From: Dioscorea cayenensis subsp. rotundata
Lineage: Eukaryota > Streptophyta > Magnoliopsida > Dioscoreales > Dioscoreaceae
NCBI RefSeq assembly: GCF_009730915.1
Contig: NC_052488.1
Coordinates: 22,562,305-22,626,304, forward strand
Direction: 5' to 3'
Length of the DNA stretch: 64,000 bases
The notes beneath the pieces are model-generated. The model worked only from the letters and a program-made list of their open reading frames with translations, did no database searches and was not told where the DNA came from. This document shows, piece by piece, positions 1 through 9,832 of this stretch (position 1 is its first letter; every line of letters begins with the position of its first letter). The position numbers and the translations under genes were made by a program.

Positions 1-1130
1 GTCTATGGTGGCACTTACATGCTAAACAAACCAGAATGCAAGGTGAGACTTCAATTCGCTAAATTTAATGGAATTTAATGAGGGTGATGGATGGATTTTT
101 GCTGTAATATTTAAAAATCTCTTTATACAATCATCTAGGTAGAGTTTGACAATAATGGAAAAGCTTATGGTGTAACTTCAGAGGGAGAGACAGCAAAATG
201 CAAGAAACTTGTTTGTGATCCTTCTTACTTACCTGACAAGGTTTGTAATTCTGAGAGAAAAGACTGCTTGTGATTCTGGCAAGCAAGCATTGATTGATTG
301 ATTGATCTCATGAACACTATATTTACAATTTCAACAGGTTCAGAAGGTTGGAAGAGTAGCTAGAGCGATTTGCATAATGAGCCATCCAATCCCAGACACA
401 AATGATTCACATTCTGTGCAGCTGATTTTGCCTCAGAAACAGCTCGGTCGCAAATCTGACATGTCTGTTGCGTATTATGTATAACCATTTATTTCTGAAA
501 CTCGTAGAAATTTTTCAAAATCCGATGTTTTCACATAATGGTGATTGCAGGTATCTATTTTGTTGCTCTTACTCTCACAATGTAGCTCCTAAAGGGAAAT
601 ATATTGCATTTGTTTCTGCTGAAGCAGAGACCGACAACCCCGAGACAGAATTGAAGCCCGGGATTGATCTACTTGGACCGGTAGATGAGACATTCTTTGA
701 TATTTATGACAGATACGAACCGATTAACAAGCCTGAGGAGGACAATTGCTTCATATCTACTGTATGTTTGACTAAGTATTTATACAGGATTAAGTTTATG
801 AGAAACACTAGTACAATTGTTTTTGGTTTGCAGAGTTATGATTCAACCACCCATTTCGAGTCAACAGTCCAAGATGTGCTCACAATGTACAGGAAGATCA
901 CTGGAAAGGTAATCTTGATTATTTATTAATTATATCTTCCATGACATATCCATTATGTAGCCAAAACAAGATCTATGTCAGAAATAATAAATAAATAAAC
1001 AAAGCCTTAGACTTCAAACTATGAAATAGAACATAAAAATTTTGCTTGCGTTAATCTACTTCTGTTCATGTATCAGGAACTTAATTTAAGCGTGGATCTG
1101 AGTGCTGCCAGTGCTGCTTCTGAAGAGTGA
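1..1130 (+). CDS. GDI: Rab GDP-dissociation inhibitor (Rab GDI), 3' part
   Basis: Rab GDI extracts GDP-bound prenylated Rab GTPases from membranes and keeps them soluble in the cytosol for delivery to donor compartments. The gene runs in from the left edge; six exons are visible: 1-42, 139-240, 338-462, 551-761, 834-908, 1077-1130. All introns are GT-AG and the join stays open, giving the last 202 residues of a protein that is usually about 445 aa. Recognisable plant GDI blocks are [82 protein letters not shown] and the acidic tail ending SAASEE. No breaks are seen. The substrate-binding N-terminal half lies outside the window. Seen: exons and motifs. Known: family function. Confidence is high because nearly every residue matches the family pattern. 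Confidence 0.97.
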
Positions 1131-1647
1131 TTGACTTGAATTTCATGATATTTTGAGGATCTAGTGAAGGAACTCTCTTCATTCATTCATTCATTCATTG
1201 AATTTCCATTAGATCATTGTTGTTTTTCACTCTCTGTCTCTTTCTCTCTGTTTGAATTAAAACACTTGCTCCCATGCTGGCAAGGCTTGGGTCAGAGTTT
1301 GGATGATTTGTTTTCTCATCAGGTACATGTGATCATGCCTGGGTGAATTCTTTTGTCATTTTATTCATCATAAAGTTCAGAACTACCATCACTCATGTGG
1401 TTTTATTTCAACTGAATATTAAAATGTGAATGATGCGGAGTAGACCATACCAAATTAGATGCAAGTTCTCATTATGTCAAATACATTATAATGTTACTTA
1501 GGAAGGTAGTGTTGACTATAATTAAAGCATAGTAATTAAAAAAAGGCAAACTAAGTAGCAACAACACTGCCTTTTTGAGTGCCTGACCATGTGAGTAGCT
1601 CTTGAAGCACGCCACCATGGTAGCCACTAAATTATAATAAAAGCCAC

Positions 1648-1804
1648 TATAAAGCCAGTCATCAAGTTTGGTTTCATTCTTGTTCTTTTTTCTTTGATTT
1701 ATGGCTCTCCAGATGTGATTTCTGAGGTAAAACTCTTGTTATCTTCTTCATCTATCCTTCTCTGCTTAAACTTTAGATTTTGTTTTCATGTTTCTTGATT
1801 TTAG
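1648..1804 (+). promoter_or_regulatory. TATA box and 5'UTR intron of the following membrane-protein gene
   Basis: TATAAAG lies at 1648-1654. About 70 bases downstream an exon appears to end TCTGAG|GTAAAA (intron from 1727), and a T-rich acceptor ends TTGATTTTAG at 1804, eight bases before the ATG at 1812. This 5'UTR intron is inferred from splice-site quality only. It would remove an upstream in-frame ATG at 1788, which is why I start the protein at 1812. Confidence 0.5.
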
Positions 1805-1811
1805 AGCAAAC

Positions 1812-2456
1812 ATGAGAACTCTGATAAGCAGTTTTGCAATTGGCCTTAGCATTATGTTTCCATTATGTTTTCTTCTCTGCTGTTTGCTTTATTGGAAGAA
1901 GAGAATGGCAAACAGAGATTTTGAAAGAGAAAAGGAGATCTCTTGCCATATTTTCAGGAAAAAAACATCATCTTTGATTAGCTCACCACCTTTAAACAAT
2001 CAAGAGATGTGCATAGACTCTTATGGTGAACAAGATAGCATGGAAGCAGAGCTCAAGAGGCTTCACAACCTCACTGGTCCTCCAAGATATCTCTTCACAA
2101 TAATAGAGGAAACCAAAGAAGACATGGAATCAGATGATGGGAAATCCAAGTGTGGAAGAAGAAGCAGGAGTGAACCATCACTACTGACACCTCTATCTTC
2201 TCCTCCATTTTTCAATCCTCTGTTTTCCTCCATTACTGACACTTCATCTCCTCCTCCCAAGTTCCAGTTCTTGAAAGATGCTGAAGAGAAGCTGTACAGA
2301 AAGACATTAATGGAGAAGAGAATGAAAGCTCAAAGTCCAGAAGGAGAAGAAGATGGTTCATTTATTACAGTCATTATTGGTAAAAACAGAGACATGAATC
2401 ATTCCAGCCCTCCTTCTCATGGGAAGCTCATTTCTTTTCTCAATTCCCATCCATAG
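1812..2456 (+). CDS. Small single-pass membrane protein of unknown function
   Basis: A single coding exon gives 214 aa. Residues about 4-29 are strongly hydrophobic (ISSFAIGLSIMFPLCFLLCC) and are followed by YWKKRM, so an N-terminal anchor with a cytosolic tail is likely. The tail has a conserved-looking LHNLTGPPRYLFTIIEETKE block, a basic GRRSRSEPSLLTPLSSPPFF stretch rich in Ser/Pro, then a charged helix-like segment (KDAEEKLYRKTLMEKRMKAQ). I recognise the LTGPPRYLFTI-type block from uncharacterised plant proteins often labelled membrane lipoprotein or transmembrane protein; no activity is known to me. Serine-rich RSRSEPS could be a phosphorylation site. An in-frame ATG at 1788 would add eight residues but sits in a probable 5'UTR intron. 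Confidence 0.75.
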   Translation: MRTLISSFAIGLSIMFPLCFLLCCLLYWKKRMANRDFEREKEISCHIFRKKTSSLISSPPLNNQEMCIDSYGEQDSMEAELKRLHNLTGPPRYLFTIIEETKEDMESDDGKSKCGRRSRSEPSLLTPLSSPPFFNPLFSSITDTSSPPPKFQFLKDAEEKLYRKTLMEKRMKAQSPEGEEDGSFITVIIGKNRDMNHSSPPSHGKLISFLNSHP

Positions 2457-3977
2457 TCTTCTTGAATTCAATAATGCTTTGCTAATAATTTTTTTTTTTG
2501 GGAGATGATGAATTATATATGGGCCCATCTCCACTTGTAAAGTATGATTAAATTAAACAAAGATTCATGTTCTTATATTCTTTAGAGATTAAAGTTAAGG
2601 AGTGTGATGACATTGATTGAAGACGTGTGTTAGTGTAGTTAGAGTTAGGCTAAAGAACATGGAGACAGAGTTGACAGTGTTGTACTAGTTGTCCATTGGA
2701 ATGTAATCAGAGCTGGCAAGAACCAGAAACCAGATGCTGCATGGTTTTCTCTGGATTTTGTCACCCAAACCAAACGTTTAAAAGTCATGCAGTGACTTTC
2801 GGTTCGAATGATGCAAGAATAAAATAAAATAAAATAAAATGAAAACCATTGAGTTTTTCAATGCAGTATCAAATATCACCACCGAAAGAGGCTTTAGTTT
2901 CATTATTTTATACTTAGAAACTGTTTTGTTTTGGAAAAAAAAAATCACAGTTATCAATAGTTAAAAAGAATATTTCTTTTATTTTTGTTTAATAATGATT
3001 TATTGAAATCAAATAATATATGGAATAGAGTCATATAGCACTCTTTGATTATCTTAGCTGGATTTTTGTCATTGTCCATTTGTACTAGTTTTTTATGTTT
3101 TGATTGATTGTCCATCTGATTAAGATTAAGCATAGTTAATTTATAATCATAAAAATACATATAAATATGATAAATATATAAATTATCTGGATTAATTTGA
3201 TTAACAAGAGTTTTCATCCCTATATATCTCTAGATTTTTTTTTTTTGTATTTATATAATTTGTAATGGCAACGATGGGCTAACCCAACGATAACTATCCG
3301 TGCTTATGATTGCGAGATCTTAAGTTTGAGTTTTTCAAATTGCAATTCATATTCTTGGTGTCATGTGGAGTTCTCCGTGAAGAATCTCCTGTTTTTCTAT
3401 CCCTCCAGGGTTGTATGACGGGACTTTATCTCTAAGAGGTCAATCAAGCTACCGTAACTAATGCACCTCTGTACCCATTTGTTCCTCCCTTTTTGCTTGT
3501 GGATTTTGTAGGAAAAAAAACAAAAATGTAGGATGAATTGGTTAAAAATAAAAAATGGTTAAAGAGATTGGTGTGTGTGTGTTTTTTTTTGTTGTAATAA
3601 TAGTTACCAAAATCCTTCGTAATTGCTTATAATATGAACCTTTTTTTTTTGGACGGAGATATAATTTGAAACTTAATCAGAGGACCTCCCTATTATTTAA
3701 TTAAATTATAAAATAAATGAGAAAAAAAATTCATGGGCCTCAACAGAAGGCCTATACAACGTGGGCCTTTCTTTAACAATCGGCTCATGATACGAATCAC
3801 CAGGCACGATGAATGGTCCAGATATAAAGCTGATAAATTTATTAAATAAGAACCATCGCATAGAGATTTCTTAAAGGCCTGGTTTTCTTCGAAACTTTGG
3901 GCCCCTAAGATCTCGTCTGGGCCCGCATTCTCTCAGCCGTCCATTTTGATCAATCAGACGGCCCAGAGATACCCTCA
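2457..3977. other. Intergenic: 3'UTR, (AAAAT)n, AT-rich DNA, SINE-like relic, distal promoter
   Basis: After the 3'UTR of the membrane-protein gene there is an (AAAAT)n microsatellite at about 2818-2840. AT-rich DNA without credible genes follows. A SINE-like relic at about 3265-3510 is listed separately. From about 3730 the DNA becomes more GC-rich with several GGGCC/GGCCCA boxes (around 3735, 3762, 3900, 3918), which look like site-II-type promoter elements of the HSP70-derived locus. Confidence 0.5.
3265..3510 (+). repeat. SINE-like (tRNA-derived) relic
   Basis: The stretch starts with an A-box-like GGGCTAACCCAACGATAAC and, about 35 bases on, has a decayed B-box (AAGTTTGAGTTTTTC), with TATCCGTGCTTATGATTGCG between. 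This order and spacing are typical of plant tRNA-derived SINEs. It ends in an A-rich run near 3510-3525. I could not find a clean target-site duplication, so boundaries are approximate and the call is tentative. Confidence 0.4.
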
Positions 3978-4016
3978 CGAACCTTCTAGAAACCCTCGCT
4001 TCTCTTCCTATATAAG
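3978..4016 (+). promoter_or_regulatory. Heat-shock element plus TATA box of the HSP70 locus
   Basis: GAA (3979-3981), TTC (3984-3986) and GAA (3989-3991) form a perfect three-unit heat-shock element, GAAnnTTCnnGAA. A TATATAAG box follows at 4009-4016, 17 bases further on, and the HSP70 start codon lies at 4094. The arrangement is that of an active heat-inducible HSP70 promoter, although the gene behind it is broken. Confidence 0.8.
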
Positions 4017-4093
4017 CCTCTTCTTTTCCTCTGATTCATTCTCTTAAACCCAGCGCCATTGCACCATTCGCTTAGCCCTTTGAACACACATCA

Positions 4094-6819
4094 ATGGCCG
4101 GAGAATCGATATGGTCCGGCGATCTGGATCGGTCTTGGGATCATCGGCAATGACCAGGGCAACCGCACCACGCCGTCTTAGCTCACCTTCACCGACACCG
4201 ACCGGCTTTTTGGTGATGCTGCCAAGAACCAGGTCGCCCAACACCGGCTTTGGTAAGCGTCTCTCTGTCTCACCTTTCGTGGTTTGCTGATGAGCCATTT
4301 TTGCATGAGGATCATCAGATTACTGGACTTGATGTTTTGCTTTAGACCTGCTGGTTTGGTATTGTAGATCTTTCGTACTTGGATGAAGAATGACATAGTG
4401 CTTTAGCGATTAATTATTGAGGCTTTGACGATTTAGATTAGTGACGTTATTGTTTTTGCTGAATAATTTTGATAAGGGCCATAGTTCTGTTGATTGCATG
4501 GCCGACAGATGGACGGAAAGTTGCAATTTTTTGTTAAAAGAAAAGGAAAAAGGAAAAAGAAAAAAAAAACGAAGATGCCATTATACGTTATTTTAATGGT
4601 CAGTGTCATCTTGGCAAAATTGGAATCCTTCTAAGATCATGAGTTTGACATTAGCTTTAAATTGCTTGTCAAATTGCAAAAGTAACAATCTTGCATTCCT
4701 GTTTGTAGATGCGCCTCTCTATGTTCTCCTTAAATTAAGCTTAAATGCCGTTCTACATGGTTTTCATGCTTTAGTGATGATAGTGATTGCATGATAGTCA
4801 AAAACATGTTCATCATGTGCTATTATTATGATGGAATTGGCAATGAGACTTTAAGTTTTAGGGAAGTTTGACGCTGACTTGATAACAATCATGACAGTAA
4901 GTAATTTACATTGTTTTTATGTTTCTTTCCTTTGTCTTTTATTGCCCCTGTTTCTATTTTTTTATTTTTCTTTTTGTCCGTGTGAACATTATGCTAATTG
5001 CTGGCTGCTAAAAAAAATAAAAATAAAAATTGCTGGCTGCTCATTTTTGACTTTTTTTTTTCTGCTTTTTCAGATGCCAAGCGTCTGATAGGTAGGCGTT
5101 TCACTGATGCCATTGTCCAGAATGACGTTCAAGGTTGTTGCTGATTCGATCTAATGACAAGCCTATGATTGTGGTGCAATACAAGGGGGAGGAGAAGCAG
5201 TTTGCTGCAGAAAAGATCTCTTCAAAGGTTCTGATGAAGACGAAGGAGATTGAAGAGGCCTACTTAGGATCCACTTTCAAGAATACTGTTGTCACTGTGC
5301 CTGCCTACTTCAATGACTCTCAGCGCCAGACCACAAACGATGCTGGTGTCATCTCTGGTCTCATTGTCATGCAATCATTAATGAACCCCTTCACTGCTGC
5401 GGCTATCGCGTATGGTCTTTGATAAAAAGGCTAGGAGTGTTGGTGAGATGAATATTAATGTTTATCTGCTTACAATAGAGGAGGGTATATTTGAGGTGAA
5501 GGCCACTGCTGGGGCCACTCATCTTGGTGGGGAGGATTTTGACAACGGCATGGCTAACTATTTCGTTCAGGAGTTCAAGAGCAAAAACAATAAGGACATC
5601 AGTGGCAGCCCCAGGGTACTCAGAAGGCTGAGGACATCCTGCTAAGTGCCAAAGAGCAAAGCACACTCTTTACTCCTCTGCACAAACAACAATTGAAATT
5701 CATTCTCTCTATGAAGGAATTGATTTCTACTAACGATCACTCGTGCCAGGTTTGCAGAGCTGAACATGGATTTATTCAGGAAGTACATGGAACCAATGGA
5801 GAAGTGTCTAAGAGATGCTAAGATAAATAAGAGCAGTGTTCATGATGCTGTGGTCGTTGGAGGGTCAACTAGGATTCCAAAAGAGCAACAGCTGTTGCAG
5901 GACTTCTTCAATGGCTAAGAATTATGCAAAAGCATCAACGGCCTGATGAAGCTGTTGCATATGGTGCTGCAGTTCAAGCTGCTATTCTGAGTGGTGATGG
6001 CAATGAGAAAGTTCAGGACTTGCTAATATTGCTGGATGTCACCCCTCTCTCGCTCGGTTTAGAAACAGCAGGTGAAGTCATGACTGTCCTGATACCCAGG
6101 AACACAATCATACCAACCAAGAAGGAGCAAGTCTTCTCCACTTTATCTGATATAATCAACCTGGTTTTCTGATTCAGGTTTTTGAAGGTGAGAGAATTAA
6201 TTAGGACCAGATGAGACAACAATCTTCTCGGCAAAATTTGAGCTTTAATTTCCGGCATCCCTCCTGCTCCCAGGGGTGTCCCACAGATCACTCTCTGTTT
6301 TGACATTGATGCAAATGGCATCCTGAACGTCTCTGCTGAGGATAAAACTACAGGCCAGAATAACAAGATCACAATCACTAATAACAAGGCGAGGTTTAGC
6401 AAGGAAGAGATTGAGAAGAAGGTTCAGGACGCAGAGAAGTATAAGTCTGAAGGCTGAAGAGCATAAGAAGAAGGTTGAGGCCAAGAATGCATTGGAGAAC
6501 TATGCCTACAACATGAGGAATACCATAAAAGATGAGAAGATTGCTTCCAATCTCCCACATGCGGATAAGAAGAAGATTGAGAATGCTATTGAGCAGGTCA
6601 TTTAGTGGTTGGATTGGATGGCAACCAGCTTGCTGAGTCTGATGAGTTCGAAGATGAGATGAAGGGGTTGGAGGACATCTGCAACCTGTATCATTGCCCA
6701 GATGTACCAGAGTGTTGGTGCTGGTGCTGGTGCTGGTACTGGTTCTGTTTGAATGGGTGGGGAATGCTCTTTCAACTGGTAGTGCTGGCCTGCAAGATTG
6801 AGGAGGTTGATTTAATTAA
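4094..6819 (+). pseudogene. Cytosolic HSP70/HSC70 pseudogene, intron retained
   Basis: Segments of a plant cytosolic HSP70 occur in order but in several frames. Exon 1 is 4094-4252 (ANDQGNRTT-like, FTDTDRLFGDAAKNQV-like); the intron is 4253-5073; exon 2 is 5074-6819, ending KIEEVD. The intron interrupts the Asp of the NTVFD|AKRLIGR region, where plant HSC70 genes have theirs, so this is a DNA-level duplicate, not a processed copy. Damage is heavy. The phosphate-1 region around GIDLGTTYSCVGV is mostly missing, and the phosphate-2 core IFDLGGGTFDVS is missing near 5455-5475. There are frame changes near 5410, 5650, 5755, 5925, 6170-6210 and 6450, and the terminal stop is out of frame. The adenosine motif [10 protein letters not shown] (near 5850) and the peptide-binding domain remain readable. 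A working chaperone is excluded; a heat-induced non-coding transcript is possible. Confidence 0.93.
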
Positions 6820-8436
6820 TCAACGTATTATTAACCAACAAGCCGTTCATTATTTAAACTTTTTCTTTTAATTAATTATTTATTTGTTTGACGTAAGCCA
6901 TGCTCTTGTGGGCCACACCATGTCTTATCAGACTTATCTTTGGGTTATGACTTTTTCCCCTTTGTCTTATAGTTATTTAGTAGGAGTATTTATTTTCTTT
7001 CTTCTTTGTTCCTTTAGTTTTGTTTTATGGTTTGTTTTTGAAACATCATCTGTCTATTTTTCAAAAAATGAAAATTTTGTTTGTATATCTCTCGAGTTAA
7101 AGACAAATATTTATAGTTTTAAATTTCTTAACTATTTATTGAAAAAAAAAATCCTTAACTATCTTAAAATGTATTCGTTTCACTTGAGGTGCTTTTGATA
7201 ATTTTAAAAAGTTTAATAATTTATATTAATTGTTATTTTAATTAAATGTAGCTGTTTTGGAGTTACAACAGTTTTTTTTTAAAAAAAAAACTTTGATTTA
7301 TTATGAAAAGCTTCTCTTTTTCTTCTTCAATATATTAATGTTCTTTTGGAAATTGGAATTGAGGAACAAGACACAGAGAGGTCGGTCCAAATAGGCTTTC
7401 TTTTTCGGTGATAACAATAAGGACGGCAACACGTGGCCGTGGATTCCATGCTATCACATCGAAGGCCCAAGGACCACCCCCACCTTCCGGACAATACGAC
7501 TCCGGCCCAAGCAATCTCATGAATTGTCAGCTTTTGGGCCGGGCCCATCTTCTCACTGCCCAACCAAAGCATGGTCCCACTCCTTGTCATCTTGTCACCT
7601 TGTCACGAATCTCGAGGCATTCCAACCCAACGATTTACTCACATAGATACTACACATACACACACAGGTCCTCCTCTCTGTTTTTTTTTTCCATATATAT
7701 TTTTTTTCATTACCAAATTAAAAACCTCACTTATTCATTAAAAAAACCCTCACAATGTTGAAGCAGCAACACGAGTAAGTTGGTAAAATCAAAGTAAAAA
7801 TTAGAAGAAAAAAAAAAGCAACACTTGATATTTGTGAGCAGAGTCTACCATGACCACCAATAAGAGCTTTTCAAACATTCTCCTTAGAGTAAAAAAGAAT
7901 CAGAAGACCAAAAAGAAGACAATTTAATAAAAGAAAGAAAGAAAGAAAGAAAGAAAGACCAAGGCATGGAGACTGACTCACCACAAGAGGTCCAACTCAT
8001 CCATTTCCATGCAAACTGGTCCACACACACCCCCAGAGAAAGAGGACATTCCACAGTACTCACACCAGCCTTTCTTTTCCATATTATTATTATTATTATT
8101 ATTAAATATATCCATTCATCCATCTATGCATGTATATGTATATATATCAATATATGTATGTATGTATATATGTATGTATGTTTGTATATACTATAGTCTA
8201 TATATATATATATATATATATATCATATAATTAGGGTTTCTATCTATCTGTCTATCTGTCTATTTATCTATATATTTATCCTTTCCCAAACGCTGCTTTT
8301 TCATGCATAAGCAGCCACTAGCTCTCCCACCAATGCTCATCACAGTAGGATCCAGAGAAGCTTAAAAGCTAAGAAAAACCACCTCCATACATCCATCCCC
8401 ATCTATCAGACCAGACCTACCACCCTCCCCCACTCA
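6820..8436. other. Intergenic: AT-rich DNA, microsatellites and distal Dof promoter
   Basis: The first 500 bases are AT-rich 3' flank of the HSP70 relic. Between about 7410 and 7620 the DNA is GC-rich with a CACGTGG G-box-like site near 7430 and several GGCCCA/GGGCC boxes; this looks like a regulatory island, not a gene. Microsatellites follow: (AAAG)n at 7929-7957, (ATT)n near 8083-8104, (TA)n near 8196-8224 and CTAT/CTGT repeats near 8238-8275. Confidence 0.5.
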
Positions 8437-8446
8437 ATATAAAAGA
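8437..8446 (+). promoter_or_regulatory. Probable TATA box of the Dof gene
   Basis: AATATAAAAG at about 8436-8445 is followed within 40 bases by a pyrimidine-rich leader with TCC repeats, and the first codon lies at 8634. This is a plausible core promoter with a leader of about 170 bases. Confidence 0.55.
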
Positions 8447-8633
8447 AGCCAACCAGAGAAAACCTAAAGACCTCTCCTCCTCCTCCTCCTCTTCATCCTT
8501 GTTTCTTTCCTTCCTGATTCTTCTCTGCAGTTTTTCATGTTCTTCTTCTTCTTCTTCTTCATCTCTACCACATCACTACCATCTTCATAACTTTATCACC
8601 CTTCCAAAAAAGAAAGGAAAAGAAGTAGCGAAT

Positions 8634-9832
8634 ATGGTTTTCTCATCAGTTCCAGCAGCCTATCTTGATCCACCCAATTGGAACCAGGTGAGCTTCTTCA
8701 TGAAAAAAGTAGTTTTAAAGCCAAAGTGGACAACTAGCTACTCCTCTATCTATCTATCTATCTATATATCTCCCTTCTTGAATATACTACTGATACCATA
8801 TGATATCCTTGTAAATATTTATATATATTCTTCTCTTTAATTAATTTCATCTTTTTCATTTCTTTTTCTTGTTCATCTATCTATCTATATATATAGCATC
8901 AACCTCCTGATCATCAGCTACCGAGTGGTGGCGGAGGTGGAGGTGGCGGCGGTGATCATGGCCAGCTCCCACCACCTGGGATTGGAGGACTAAATCAAGA
9001 AGCAGCTGGCATGCTTGGCTCCATAAGGCCAGGATCAATGGCAGACCGTGCTCGTCTTGCAAAGATGCCACCGCCGGAGCCAGCTCTCAAGTGCCCAAGA
9101 TGTGACTCTACAAACACCAAGTTTTGCTATTTCAACAACTACTCCCTTACTCAGCCAAGGCACTTTTGCAAGACCTGCCGACGATACTGGACACGCGGCG
9201 GCGCTCTCCGTAACGTGCCCGTTGGTGGTGGTTGTCGCCGAAACAAGCGAAACAAAGGCAGCGGCAGCTCTGCAAAGTCATCAGCTACTTCAACAGGCTC
9301 TTCATCAGCATCCTCCACTGCTACAACCACTGTTAGTGGTGCAATTCCATCAAACATGCCCCCAATGCCTCAGCTACCATTCATGACTTCTCTGCACCCT
9401 TTGGCTGATTATGCCCCTTCAGGCCTTGGCCTTAATTTCACTGGAATTCAAGGTTTGGATCAAGTTGATTATCAAGTTGGGAGTAGCTCAAGTGTAGGGT
9501 TGGAACAGTGGAGGCTTCATCAACAGATTCAGCAATTCCCTTTCTTTGGTGGGTTGGAACTGCAGCCAACTCCTGCAACAGTGGCAGCAGGGTTATTCCC
9601 TTTTGATGGAGATCAAGTTGGTGTTCCTGATGGACCATATGCTGGACAAGTCCATCATAAACATTCAAGCTCTGGGTTGATCACACAACTTGCTGCAGTT
9701 AAGATGGAAGATAACTCTCGTGGTCTTAGCTTGCAAAGACAGTCTTTGAGCATGCCTGGGAATGATACTTACTGGAGTGGTAACACTGCAAGTGGATGGG
9801 CATCTGATGTCTCTGGTAGTAGTCTTTTGTAG
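8634..9832 (+). CDS. Dof zinc-finger transcription factor
   Basis: Exons 8634-8687 and 8897-9832 give 329 aa. Exon 1 encodes [18 protein letters not shown], the hallmark N-terminus of a Dof subgroup (AtDof5.1/Dof2.4/Dof3.6-like), and the intron sits at the usual place right after it. Residues 84-112 form the single C-X2-C-X21-C-X2-C finger (C84, C87, C109, C112) with [17 protein letters not shown] and the following [20 protein letters not shown], which recognises AAAG in DNA in the nucleus. A poly-Gly run (about residues 30-38) precedes the finger. The C-terminal half is Ser/Gln/Gly-rich, typical of activation regions, with [11 protein letters not shown] at the end. Members act in vascular, hormone or cell-cycle gene control; the exact orthologue is not clear. 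A start at the internal ATG at 9011 would lose the conserved N-terminus and is rejected. Confidence 0.95.

Noticed and set aside
7408-7761. 117-codon plus-strand open frame
   Set aside because: It overlaps a GC-rich promoter-like island with GGCCCA boxes and ends in T-runs translated as Phe/Tyr; no protein features.
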